This document shows positions 1 to 9,000 of a stretch of DNA of 64,000 nt, piece by piece. Source of the stretch: Pseudaeromonas sp963677375 (lineage in GTDB: Bacteria > Pseudomonadota > Gammaproteobacteria > Enterobacterales > Aeromonadaceae); the NCBI GenBank assembly GCA_963677375.2, contig CAXXIF010000006.1:62001-126000 (forward strand), written 5' to 3'. Position 1 is the stretch's first letter. Every line of letters begins with the position of its first letter. The position numbers were made by a program, and so were the translations under genes. Under the pieces are notes generated by a model. It was not told the DNA's origin. It worked only from the letters and a program-made list of their open reading frames with translations, and searched no databases.

Positions 1-23
1 AAAACCGGCTCAAGGCCGGGAAT
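1..23 (-). terminator. possible terminator for the leftmost minus-strand gene
   Basis: On the minus strand a 5-bp stem (CCGGC/GCCGG, loop of 5) is followed by TTTT at the window edge. It lies about 180 bases beyond the stop of the 197-805 gene. The stem is short, so this is weak. Confidence 0.3.
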
Positions 24-196
24 GTGACGCGGGTCATATTATGGGCTTGTACTCAATAGATGCCAAGCCCCGACAGCGCTCCATTTTTCACTGACATGCG
101 CTTGCAACATAGAGACGATAAAACGGAATGACAGAGTGTTATGCGGTACCATGGCGGCTAAACAGATGAGAATTCGATAGCACTGGCTCTGCTTGG

Positions 197-805
197 TTAG
201 TGGTCGATATATTGTCTATGCAGCTTGCGTTCAAGCCTCAGGTATTTATTTATTTCAGCAGGTAAGTTTTCGTCAGCCTCATATCTGGCCTGCCGGGTTC
301 GGGTCAGAATGCAATCCAGGTTCTCGGTAGATAACTGATCCAGTAAGGGCTGAAACTGCCGCATGTAGTGCGTGGCCAGATAGGGATCTAGAGGGTAGAT
401 ATTCATGATGGCTCTTACGACAGGAAGTAGAGCCAAGGGGGCGGCAATCCATTTGCGCGTTGTCGATGCCAACCAAGGGATCAGCTCTTCCAGTCCATTG
501 GGTGGAAGCAGATCATTGTGAGGTATTTCACATTTTACAGCGTTGACGGAACCCTGTTCGGTTTCATTTTCACGATCCAAGAGCAGACGATAACCCATAT
601 TTTGTTTCTGCTGCGCTATAGGCACCAGCTGGGGGAATGACCCTCTATTTTTAAGGTTCATCAACGGCTGCCGCTCATCATGGTCATGGGGCTGTTCAGA
701 CATTATTGCCTTGACTGACAATAGGTTAAGTTGAGCAAGTATCTCTGTGTCGAGTGGAGCTGCCTGGAGAGATTCAGGCAGAACTGCTACTAAGTAGTGG
801 TTCAT
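197..805 (-). CDS. hypothetical protein, about 202 residues
   Basis: I do not recognise this protein. It has no signal peptide and no clear membrane segment. It is soluble-looking, with a His/Asp/Glu-rich patch (HDHDERQ) near residue 40 and a charged C-terminus rich in Arg, Leu and His. The ATG at 805 is preferred because AGGATG lies upstream; an in-frame TTG at 844 would add 13 residues but has no ribosome site and would put a 16-bp palindrome (832-847) partly inside the gene. It is transcribed away from the small XRE-type regulator at 1059, and the two share a 253-base interval with two perfect palindromes. That arrangement suggests, but does not show, that the regulator controls it. Confidence 0.6.
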   Translation of the reverse strand: MNHYLVAVLPESLQAAPLDTEILAQLNLLSVKAIMSEQPHDHDERQPLMNLKNRGSFPQLVPIAQQKQNMGYRLLLDRENETEQGSVNAVKCEIPHNDLLPPNGLEELIPWLASTTRKWIAAPLALLPVVRAIMNIYPLDPYLATHYMRQFQPLLDQLSTENLDCILTRTRQARYEADENLPAEINKYLRLERKLHRQYIDH

Positions 806-831
806 GGTTTGACATCCTGACGAATGGACTA

Positions 832-847
832 CACTTGAATTCAAGTG
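832..847. promoter_or_regulatory. 16-bp perfect palindrome upstream of the 197-805 gene
   Basis: CACTTGAA is followed directly by its reverse complement TTCAAGTG, ending 27 bases before the ATG at 805. It is placed as an operator would be for a dimeric regulator. No protein can be assigned; the neighbouring XRE-type regulator is a candidate, though the other palindrome in the interval has a different sequence. Confidence 0.4.
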
Positions 848-1015
848 GAAACGTTTTTTTAGTTTACCCTGTCAACTGTTAGGTTTAACATGCGCTCCTC
901 TTGGCGACTATTGATAGGTCTGCCAAGAGATAATGAGCATGATAACGATAAAGCACAATAAAGCGGCGGAGCCGGATAAAACTGACGTACACAACAATAA
1001 GTCAACTCTGAACTC

Positions 1016-1036
1016 TTGTGGTGTGACACACCACAA
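1016..1036. promoter_or_regulatory. 21-bp palindromic operator candidate before the XRE regulator
   Basis: Ten-base arms TTGTGGTGTG and CACACCACAA flank a single central A with no mismatch, 22 bases upstream of the regulator start at 1059. Small XRE/Cro-type regulators commonly bind such sites over their own promoters, so negative autoregulation is the simplest reading. This is inference from position and symmetry. Confidence 0.55.
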
Positions 1037-1058
1037 AGCAAGCTGTGTGAGGAATCGT

Positions 1059-1322
1059 ATGAATATCAGTGAAGTCTCCGTAGGACAAAAAATTCGCCAA
1101 ATTCGCGAAACAGTCGGCCTGAGCCGTCCCAAGTTCGCCGAATTGCTGGGTGTTCCGCCCACTACATTGAAAAACTATGAACTGGGTTATCGGGAAGTAG
1201 GGGGCGCTTTTCTGGTTGCCCTGGCACACCATGCCCAATTGCATCAGTTTACCCTCTGGTTGTTGGCTGATAAGACAGCTAGCGAGATTGGCCAGATCAG
1301 CCCGGAACAATACACCAAGTAG
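1059..1322 (+). CDS. XRE-family helix-turn-helix regulator, 87 residues
   Basis: Small Cro/CI-type DNA-binding protein. Residues about 8-60 form the helix-turn-helix domain: KIRQIRETVGLSRPKFAELL then GVPPTTLKNYELGYREV, with the usual spacing of the XRE fold. There is no room for a second domain beyond a short C-terminal tail. The ATG at 1059 follows GTGAGGAAT, a fair ribosome site; an upstream in-frame ATG at 933 would translate through the 21-bp palindrome and is rejected. It stands alone with its own terminator and is divergent from a hypothetical gene, the layout of a local autoregulator. No toxin gene lies next to it on the same strand, so a toxin-antitoxin role is not supported. Confidence 0.85.
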   Translation: MNISEVSVGQKIRQIRETVGLSRPKFAELLGVPPTTLKNYELGYREVGGAFLVALAHHAQLHQFTLWLLADKTASEIGQISPEQYTK

Positions 1323-1357
1323 CAGTTTTTTGCGGCGTCACTCCGCACTGCTGTCTC

Positions 1358-1387
1358 TAAAAGCGCGCCCAGGTTGGCGCGCTTTTT
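1358..1387 (+). terminator. rho-independent terminator after the XRE regulator
   Basis: An 8-bp stem, AAGCGCGCC with GGCGCGCTT around a short AGGTT-type loop, runs into TTTTT. It ends transcription of the 1059-1322 gene. Confidence 0.8.
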
Positions 1388-1477
1388 AATTATAAGTTGT
1401 CCAATTTCTTTACATATCTTGTCTTCAGCGGCGATTGGATTAAGATTTTGCCAGTTGAACAGCATGGAATGGATCGC

Positions 1478-2278
1478 ATGAAACAGTGGGTAATTGGTGG
1501 AATAGCCGCGTTACTGGTGGCCGCATGTGCGACATCGCCAACAGGGCGTAAGCAATTGGTCCTGTTTGGGGATGGTGAGGTTGCCAAGATGGGGTTGGCC
1601 TCCTTTGACCAACTTAAAAAACAAGAAAAGGTCTCCACGAATAAGAAGCTGACTCGATACGTCCAATGCGTTGCCGATGCTGTGGTGCGTGAGATCCCTG
1701 CCGCCTATAAAACCAGCTCTGCCGACTGGCAGGTGGTGCTCTTCGAATCGGAGGATATCAATGCCTTTGCCTTGCCTGGAGGGCGGATCGGGGTTTATAC
1801 CGGTTTGTTTAAGGCGGTCAAGAATCAGGATCAGCTAGCTGCCGTACTGGGACATGAAGTCTCCCATGTGCTGGCTCGCCATTCTAATGAACGCTTATCC
1901 CAGTCCGAGTTGGCGAATGTCGGTATGGCGGCTGCCGATTCGGCGTTGGCTGACTCTGCGGCTCGTGGTCCGGCCATGGCCGCGTTGGGACTTGGAACTC
2001 AAGTTGGTATTTTGTTGCCCTATGGTCGAGTTCAGGAGTCTGAGGCAGATGTCTTGGGTCTACAGTTGATGGCCTCGGCTGGTTTCAATCCTGAGCAGGC
2101 AATTGTCCTGTGGCAAAATATGGCGGCCGTCACCAAGGGCAAAGCACCGCCTGAGTTCTTATCCACTCACCCCTCGGGTGAGAGCCGGATCAAGGAGTTG
2201 CAAGATCAGCTGGCCGTGGTTACGCCTTATTACAACAAAGCCCGCGAGCTGGGGCGTAAGCCGCAATGCCAGAACTGA
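1478..2278 (+). CDS. M48-family zinc metalloprotease, lipoprotein
   Basis: Predicted periplasmic, membrane-anchored metallopeptidase of the LoiP/BepA-like M48 group. The first 17 residues form a lipoprotein signal peptide ending in the lipobox V-A-A-C. The zinc site is HEVSH (His126, Glu127, His130), and the third ligand is probably Glu187 in ESEAD. Such enzymes trim or clear misassembled outer-membrane proteins. Length is 266 residues, normal for the group. The ATG at 1478 was chosen because it places the lipoprotein signal at the N-terminus; a longer frame to 1397 adds 27 residues with no signal function. The next gene overlaps its end by 13 bases, so the two are probably translated together. 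Confidence 0.9.
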   Translation: MKQWVIGGIAALLVAACATSPTGRKQLVLFGDGEVAKMGLASFDQLKKQEKVSTNKKLTRYVQCVADAVVREIPAAYKTSSADWQVVLFESEDINAFALPGGRIGVYTGLFKAVKNQDQLAAVLGHEVSHVLARHSNERLSQSELANVGMAAADSALADSAARGPAMAALGLGTQVGILLPYGRVQESEADVLGLQLMASAGFNPEQAIVLWQNMAAVTKGKAPPEFLSTHPSGESRIKELQDQLAVVTPYYNKARELGRKPQCQN

Positions 2279-2760
2279 CCATCCGTCCCGCATTAGTCGT
2301 CGATGCGGGGGAAATTGCCCAGGTCCAGCATGAAAGCTGGATCCAGGCCTACCGTAAATTATTGCCGCGGGATTTTCCCCTGCGCAGTGAAGGTGAGCGG
2401 GTCGCCATCTGGCAAGAGCGCATCAGTGCGCATCCGTGCCATACCCTGTTAGCTGAACAGGATGGTGCCTTGGTGGGGTTCCTGTATTGGATTCCCGAAG
2501 CACCGCATCGCGCCTTGTTGCGTTCATTATATCTGCACCCGTTTTTCTGGCGGCAGGGGATCGGCTCCCAGCTGCTTGTGCAGGTGCTTGATGACCTACA
2601 ACGGGATGATATTCGCCGCCTCAGTTTATGGGTATTAGCCAATAACATTGCGGCTGAGCGTTTTTATCTGCACCACGGTTTTCACTATGATGGGCAAAGC
2701 CAGTCACAGCCATTGGGTTCCGGAACCTATTTGCAACGCCATATGATCAAGACGCTTTAA
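2266..2760 (+). CDS. GNAT-family N-acetyltransferase
   Basis: A 164-residue acetyl-CoA-dependent N-acetyltransferase. The acetyl-CoA-binding core appears around residues 88-110 as LYLHPFFWRQGIGSQLL, containing the R-x-x-G-I/L-G-x-x-L type signature, followed by LSLWVLANNIAAERFYLHHGF, the classic last strand and helix of the fold. The substrate cannot be told from sequence; similar stand-alone GNAT proteins act on ribosomal proteins, small amines or antibiotics. Its start overlaps the end of the M48 protease gene in another frame, consistent with translational coupling. Confidence 0.88.
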   Translation: MPELTIRPALVVDAGEIAQVQHESWIQAYRKLLPRDFPLRSEGERVAIWQERISAHPCHTLLAEQDGALVGFLYWIPEAPHRALLRSLYLHPFFWRQGIGSQLLVQVLDDLQRDDIRRLSLWVLANNIAAERFYLHHGFHYDGQSQSQPLGSGTYLQRHMIKTL

Positions 2761-2854
2761 GCCAGTTTTCTGGTGAGCAGATGGGCATGGCGATGAAATC
2801 TGCTATCATGTCCGCCGTTCGTTTTTTATTTTTGGTCACTTAACTGGAGTATTC

Positions 2855-3466
2855 ATGAGCCAATTGCAAACCACAGAACAGAAAGCCAGCTACGGTATCG
2901 GTCGTCAGATTGGTGATCAACTGGCACAGCAATCTTTCGAAGGCCTGGATCTGGCTGCGGTCAAACAGGGTATTGAAGATGCTGTTCTGGGCCATGACTT
3001 CGCGGTCAGCCATGAGGATATTGGTCAGGCATTTGAAGAGATCACTGCCAAGCTGGAGGCTGCAGAGCGTGAATTGTCCGCTGCTGCTCGTAGCGAAGGC
3101 GAAGCCTATCTGGCCAGCAATGCAGCGCGTGACAATGTCAGCGTGACCGATTCGGGTCTGCAGTTTGAAATTCTGACTGCAGGCTCCGGCGCCAAGCCGA
3201 GCAAGAGCGACAAGGTTCGAGTTCATTATCACGGTACTTTCCCGGACGGTCGTGTATTTGACAGTTCAGTCACTCGTGGTCAACCGGCCGAGTTCCCGGT
3301 GACTGGCGTGATTGCGGGTTGGGTTGAAGCCCTGCAATTAATGACTGTTGGCTCCAAGTGGAAGCTGACTATTCCGCAACATCTGGCTTACGGCGAGCGC
3401 GGCGCGGGTTCTATCCCTCCGTTCTCCACTCTGGTGTTTGAAGTCGAGCTGTTGGACATCGTATAG
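2855..3466 (+). CDS. fklB: FKBP-type peptidyl-prolyl cis-trans isomerase
   Basis: Catalyses cis-trans isomerisation of peptide bonds before proline and helps protein folding. At 203 residues it has the FKBP22/FklB layout: an N-terminal dimerisation helix bundle (about 1-90, beginning QKASYGIGRQIGDQLAQQ) and a C-terminal FKBP domain (about 100-203) with VRVHYHGTFPDGRVFDSS, the V-I-x-G-W motif (VIAGWVEAL), and LAYGERGAGSIPPFSTLVFEVEL. There is no signal peptide, so it is cytoplasmic and not FkpA. An ACTGGAG site precedes the ATG. It is monocistronic, with a strong terminator after it. Confidence 0.93.
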   Translation: MSQLQTTEQKASYGIGRQIGDQLAQQSFEGLDLAAVKQGIEDAVLGHDFAVSHEDIGQAFEEITAKLEAAERELSAAARSEGEAYLASNAARDNVSVTDSGLQFEILTAGSGAKPSKSDKVRVHYHGTFPDGRVFDSSVTRGQPAEFPVTGVIAGWVEALQLMTVGSKWKLTIPQHLAYGERGAGSIPPFSTLVFEVELLDIV

Positions 3467-3478
3467 TTCAGGTTTTTA

Positions 3479-3507
3479 GAAAGGCCGGATGACTCCGGCC
3501 TTTTTTA
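3479..3507 (+). terminator. terminator after fklB
   Basis: AAGGCCGGA, a TGAC loop, and TCCGGCCTT followed by a run of T. It separates fklB from dapB. Confidence 0.9.
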
Positions 3508-3594
3508 TGGGCGCTTTTCAAAGCCTATGGGCTCTGGTTACACTCAGCCCATCAATGAATCGATATCATGAACGAAGAGTGGATGAGGATGGAT

Positions 3595-4407
3595 ATGGAA
3601 AATCAGGTCCGCATTGCCCTGGTGGGCTGCAATGGTCGTATGGGTAAGGTACTGGTTGAGGCGATTGGTAATAGTCCGGCAGCCAGACTGACCGCAGCGC
3701 TGGAGCGCCCGGGTTCTGCCGTGATTGGTCTCGACGTGGGAGATCTCAATGGCCTTGGGACCTTGGGGGTACAGATTACTGATGACCTGATCAAGGTTCG
3801 TGATGAGTTTGATCTGATCATCGATTTTACCCGTCCAGAAGCCACCTTGAGTCATCTGGCTTTTGCTCGCGAGCATGGCAAACAAATGGTCATCGGCACC
3901 ACAGGATTTACCGATGACGGGAAAGCGGCAATTAACGATGCCGCCCGTCATATAGGCGTCGTGTTTGCTTCCAATTACAGCGTAGGGGTCAATCTGGTAT
4001 TCAAGCTGCTGGAGCAGGCAGCCAAGGTCATGGGTGACTATACCGATATCGAGATTATTGAAGGGCATCATCGGCACAAGGTTGATGCTCCATCAGGAAC
4101 TGCGCTCTCCATGGGCGAGGTGGTAGCCAAGACGCTGGGACGTGATCTCAAACAGTGTGCTGTCTATGGCCGGGAAGGGATCACGGGAGAGCGAGACCGT
4201 AATACGATTGGTTTTTCGACCATTCGCGCCGGTGACTTGGTTGGAGAGCATACCGTGATGTTTGCCGACATAGGTGAACGGGTCGAGATCACCCATAAGG
4301 CATCCAGTCGCCTCACATTTGCCAATGGTGCTGTGCGTGCGGCTATCTGGTTGGCGGGCCAGCCCGCAGGCTTGTTTGATATGCAGGATGTTCTGGCATT
4401 GAAGTAA
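3595..4407 (+). CDS. dapB: 4-hydroxy-tetrahydrodipicolinate reductase
   Basis: NAD(P)H-dependent step of the diaminopimelate/lysine pathway. The nucleotide-binding loop is at the N-terminus (VGCNGRMG), and the substrate-binding motif EGHHRHKVDAPSGTAL holds His158-His159 and Lys162, one residue off the E. coli numbering. Length 270 against 273 in E. coli. Three further in-frame ATGs lie upstream (3568, 3583, 3589); 3595 was chosen because GAGG sits 6 bases before it and the alignment to E. coli starts there. It precedes carAB, as in enterobacteria, but with its own terminator and a long gap between. Confidence 0.96.
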   Translation: MENQVRIALVGCNGRMGKVLVEAIGNSPAARLTAALERPGSAVIGLDVGDLNGLGTLGVQITDDLIKVRDEFDLIIDFTRPEATLSHLAFAREHGKQMVIGTTGFTDDGKAAINDAARHIGVVFASNYSVGVNLVFKLLEQAAKVMGDYTDIEIIEGHHRHKVDAPSGTALSMGEVVAKTLGRDLKQCAVYGREGITGERDRNTIGFSTIRAGDLVGEHTVMFADIGERVEITHKASSRLTFANGAVRAAIWLAGQPAGLFDMQDVLALK

Positions 4408-4414
4408 TGACGAG

Positions 4415-4439
4415 AACCGCCGAAAGGCGGTTTTTTTTT
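4415..4439 (+). terminator. terminator after dapB
   Basis: Hairpin AACCGCC, GAAA tetraloop, GGCGGTT, then nine T. Confidence 0.9.
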
Positions 4440-4909
4440 ACTCAGTCATCTTTTCCGCACGGATGAACGAGCTAGAACAAAGGTTCGGTCGCTTGTTTTT
4501 TGAATTTTTACCAGAATTCCATGTGCGTCTATTTATTTATGGATAAGTGGTGGGTTTTATGGTGTTTTTGCCTGCGACTATTACTGTCGCGTGATAATTA
4601 ATGCAAGATAAATCATATTGTTATTTATGTTACATTCTATTATGTGGAGCAAGTCGCTAATTTATAGCAGACAAACGTTTTCCTGTGATTTATGTTTTTT
4701 TATTCGCCCTGTGGTGACTATTAAAGTGATGATATATGCAATAAATTAGCATTTAATTTCCACTTGTGGTGTGCGGGGGTTGTAAAGTTTCATCGTTCAG
4801 GTAAAATGCGCCCAATTTGCTTGGTATGACATGCTTGATGGTTAAAAATCAGGTGTTCATGGCTTCTCGAGGGCAAAATCACTTAAGAATCACGAAATTG
4901 GAGGTCGTC
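4440..4909 (+). other. carAB upstream region, no gene
   Basis: About 470 AT-rich bases with no convincing open frame. By analogy with E. coli carAB, where pyrimidine- and arginine-controlled promoters lie upstream, this should hold the control sites. I see no clear ArgR box pair. The part from 4817 is an open extension of the carA frame that I judge untranslated. Confidence 0.6.
4780..4807 (+). promoter_or_regulatory. candidate sigma-70 promoter for carAB
   Basis: TTGTAA at 4780-4785 and TAAAAT at 4802-4807 are separated by 16 bases, followed by GCGCCC where transcription could begin. Sequence match only. Confidence 0.4.
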
Positions 4910-6040
4910 TTGACTCATTCTGCCTTACTCGTGTTGGAAGATGGCACGGTATTCAAGGGCGTTTCAATTGGCGCAGAAGGTTGTTCCGTTGGTGAGGTGG
5001 TCTTTAATACCTCGATGACGGGGTATCAGGAAATTCTTACTGATCCTTCTTATTCCCGTCAAATTGTTACTCTCACTTATCCCCACATCGGCAACACCGG
5101 CACCAACAGCGAAGACGAAGAATCCCCAAGTATTCATGCTCAGGGCCTCATTATTCGAGATCTTCCACTCGTTGCCTCCAACTTCCGTTCCCAAGAAACC
5201 CTCTCCGATTATCTCAGACGTCAAAACGTAGTTGGTATCGCCGATATCGACACCCGTAAGCTGACCCGGATTTTGCGTGAGAAGGGAGCTCTGGCCGGTT
5301 GCATCATGACAGGCAAAGCGCTGGACGAAGCCAAGGCGCTTGAGCTGGCCCAGGCATTTCCTGGCCTCAAGGGCATGGATCTGGCTAAGGAAGTGACAGT
5401 CTCCGAGGCCTATGAATGGACTGAAGGTAGCTGGAAGCTGGGGCTGGGTCACACCAAGCCAGCAAGTTACCCGTTTCATGTCGTGGCTTATGATTTCGGC
5501 GCCAAGCGCAACATTCTGCGCATGCTGGCGGACCGCGGTTGCCGTCTGACAGTTGTGCCTGCCAAAACTTCCGCAGCCGAAGTGCTGGCCATGAATCCAG
5601 ACGGGATCTTCCTCTCCAATGGTCCAGGCGATCCGGCTCCCTGCGATTACGCCATTGCGGCGATCCAGGAGTTTCTCACCACCGAGATCCCGGTATTCGG
5701 TATTTGTCTGGGTCACCAACTGTTGGGGCTGGCCTCCGGTGCCAAGACGATCAAAATGAAATTCGGTCACCACGGTGGTAACCACCCGGTGAAGGATCTG
5801 GATCGTGATGTCGTGATGATCACCAGTCAGAACCACGGTTTTGCCGTCGATGAAGCCACACTGCCAGCCAATCTGCGTGCCACCCACAAGTCGTTGTTCG
5901 ATGGCTCGCTGCAGGGCATCCATAGGACCGACAAGCCAGCGTTCAGCTTTCAGGGACATCCGGAAGCAAGCCCGGGGCCCCATGATGCGGCACCGCTGTT
6001 TGACCATTTCATCGAGCTTATCAAGAAGTACCGCGCATAA
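4910..6040 (+). CDS. carA: carbamoyl-phosphate synthase, small (glutaminase) subunit
   Basis: Hydrolyses glutamine and channels ammonia to CarB for carbamoyl phosphate, used for arginine and pyrimidines. The class I amidotransferase domain has nucleophile Cys266 in FGICLGHQLLGL and His350/Glu352 in FQGHPEASPG, the counterparts of Cys269, His353 and Glu355 in E. coli. The start is the TTG at 4910: GGAGG lies 5 bases upstream and the protein then begins like E. coli CarA, which also uses UUG. An ATG 93 bases upstream in frame has no ribosome site. carB follows after 16 bases in one operon. Confidence 0.96.
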   Translation: MTHSALLVLEDGTVFKGVSIGAEGCSVGEVVFNTSMTGYQEILTDPSYSRQIVTLTYPHIGNTGTNSEDEESPSIHAQGLIIRDLPLVASNFRSQETLSDYLRRQNVVGIADIDTRKLTRILREKGALAGCIMTGKALDEAKALELAQAFPGLKGMDLAKEVTVSEAYEWTEGSWKLGLGHTKPASYPFHVVAYDFGAKRNILRMLADRGCRLTVVPAKTSAAEVLAMNPDGIFLSNGPGDPAPCDYAIAAIQEFLTTEIPVFGICLGHQLLGLASGAKTIKMKFGHHGGNHPVKDLDRDVVMITSQNHGFAVDEATLPANLRATHKSLFDGSLQGIHRTDKPAFSFQGHPEASPGPHDAAPLFDHFIELIKKYRA

Positions 6041-6056
6041 GGAGTAGGGTAGAGTC

Positions 6057-9000
6057 ATGCCAAAACGTACAGACCTTAAAAGCATCCTGATCCTGGGCGC
6101 AGGCCCAATCGTTATCGGTCAGGCTTGCGAATTTGACTACTCCGGCGCCCAAGCCTGTAAAGCTCTGCGTGAAGAGGGCTACCGCGTCATTCTGGTGAAT
6201 TCCAATCCTGCCACCATCATGACCGACCCGGAGATGGCGGATGCCACCTACATCGAACCCATTACCTGGGAAGTGGTGCGCAAGATCATCGAAAAAGAGC
6301 GCCCGGATGCCGTTCTGCCGACTATGGGGGGCCAGACTGCGCTGAACTGCGCACTTGATCTGGAACGCCACGGCGTGTTGGCCGAATTCGGCGTCGAGAT
6401 GATCGGTGCAACCGCCGATGCTATCGACAAGGCTGAAGATCGCCGCCGTTTTGACGTCTCCATGCGCAGCATTGGTTTGGAATGTCCTCGTGCCGGTATC
6501 GCCCACAATATGGAAGAGGCGTGGGGCGTTCAGCAACAAGTCGGTTTTCCTTGTATCATTCGTCCCTCCTTCACCATGGGTGGTTCGGGTGGCGGTATTG
6601 CCTACAACCCGGAAGAGTTTGTCGAAATTTGCGAACGCGGTCTGGACTTGTCTCCGACCAAAGAATTGCTGATTGATGAATCCCTGATCGGCTGGAAAGA
6701 GTATGAGATGGAAGTGGTGCGGGATCGTAAAGATAACTGCATCATCGTCTGCTCCATCGAGAACTTTGACCCCATGGGTATCCACACCGGTGACTCCATC
6801 ACGGTGGCTCCGGCCCAGACACTGACCGACAAAGAATATCAGCTGATGCGGAACGCCTCCATGGCGGTACTGCGTGAAATCGGCGTCGAAACTGGTGGCT
6901 CCAACGTGCAATTCGGGATCAATCCGAAGGATGGCCGCATGGTCATCATCGAAATGAACCCACGGGTTTCCCGCTCCTCGGCACTAGCCTCCAAGGCGAC
7001 CGGTTTCCCGATTGCCAAAGTCGCGGCTAAGTTGGCCATCGGCTATACCCTCGATGAGCTGATGAACGACATCACGGGTGGCAAGACTCCCGCGTCGTTC
7101 GAACCTTCCATCGACTATGTGGTGACCAAGGTTCCCCGCTTCAACTTCGAGAAGTTTGCCGGTGCGAATGACCGTCTGACTACGCAGATGAAGTCGGTTG
7201 GTGAAGTCATGGCCATCGGTCGTAACTTCCAGGAGTCATTGCATAAGGCTTTGCGTGGTCTGGAGACCGGTAAAACCGGTTTCGACCCCATGGTCGATGC
7301 CAAGGACCCAGCCAGCTTCTCCCGCATCAGCCATGAGTTGCAAAATGCGGGCGCCGATCGAATTTGGTATGTCGCCGATGCTTTCCGTGCCGGTCTGTCG
7401 GTCGAGGGCGTGTTCAAGCTGACCAAGATTGACCCCTGGTTCCTGGTGCAGATTGAAGAGATCGTCAAGTTGGAAGAACAGGTGATGGAAGGCGGCATGG
7501 TTGGCCTGTCACCGGAATTCTTGCGGGCTCTCAAGCGCAAAGGCTTTGCCGATGCCCGTCTGGGTATCTTGCTGGGTGTAGCTGAAGGTGAAGTGCGCAA
7601 GCTGCGCCACAAGCACAATATTCTGCCCGTCTACAAACGGGTAGATACCTGTGCCGCCGAGTTCGCGACCAACACCGCCTACATGTACTCCACCTATGAC
7701 GAGGAGTGCGAAGCGGCACCCACCAACCGTGACAAGATCATGGTGTTGGGTGGTGGTCCGAACCGTATCGGTCAGGGCATCGAATTTGACTACTGCTGCG
7801 TCCATGCCGCTCTGGCTCTGCGCGAAGATGGTTATGAGACCATCATGGTCAACTGTAATCCGGAAACTGTTTCCACCGACTATGACACCTCTGATCGCCT
7901 CTACTTCGAGCCAGTTACTTTGGAAGATGTATTGGAAATTGTCCGCGTCGAGCAGCCCAAGGGCGTGATCGTGCAGTACGGTGGCCAGACCCCGCTTAAA
8001 CTTTCCCGGGCCCTGGAAGCAGCCGGAGTGCCGATTATCGGTACCAGTCCGGATGCGATTGACCGTGCCGAAGACCGTGAGCGATTCCAGCAAGCGGTTG
8101 AGCGTCTGGGCCTCAAACAACCAGAAAACGCCACTGTGACGGCCATCGAACAGGCAGTGCAACTAGCGGCCAAGATCACTTATCCGCTGGTTGTTCGCCC
8201 CTCCTATGTGTTGGGCGGCCGCGCCATGGAAATCGTCTATGACGAGCAGGATCTGCGCCGTTACTTCAATGAGGCAGTCAGTGTCTCTAATGAATCACCG
8301 GTACTGCTGGACCGTTTCCTTGACGATGCAGTGGAAGTGGACGTGGATGCGATCTGTGACGGTGAACAAGTTGTCATCGGTGGCATCATGGAGCATATCG
8401 AGCAGTGCGGTATCCACTCCGGCGACTCGGGTTGTTCTCTGCCTCCGTATACCCTGTCGGCAAATGTGCAGGATCGTATTCGCGATCAGGTTCGCAAGCT
8501 GGCCATGGAGCTGGGCGTTATCGGTTTGATGAACGTGCAGTTTGCGGTGAAGGATGACGAGATTTATCTCATCGAAGTCAATCCTCGTGCCGCGCGTACA
8601 GTGCCATTTGTCTCCAAGGCGACCGGTGCGCCGCTGGCCAAGATTGCCGCCCGCGTGATGGCAGGGCAATCGTTGGCTGCACAAGGTTTTACCAAGGAAA
8701 TTATTCCGCCTTTCTACTCCGTCAAGGAAGTCGTGTTGCCGTTCAATAAGTTCCCGGGTGTTGACCCGCTGCTTGGACCGGAAATGCGCTCTACCGGTGA
8801 AGTCATGGGTGTGGGTGACACCTTCGCCGAGGCTTATGCCAAGTCCCAACTGGGGGCCAACAGTGCCATTCCGCGCTCTGGTCGTGTGCTGCTCTCTGTA
8901 CGCAATGGCGACAAGCAGCGGGTGGTTGATCTGGCTTCCAAGCTGATTGAAGCGGGCTTTGAGTTGGATGCGACCCACGGTACTGCGGTGATCCTGGGTG

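Noticed and set aside
859..1162. Minus-strand frames of 60-84 codons opposite the XRE regulator and its upstream region
   Set aside because: They read through the palindrome and the regulator, have no ribosome site and look like shadows.
1059..1322. XRE regulator as antitoxin of a toxin-antitoxin pair
   Set aside because: No small toxin-like gene on the same strand or overlapping; the divergent neighbour is 202 residues and shows no toxin motif.
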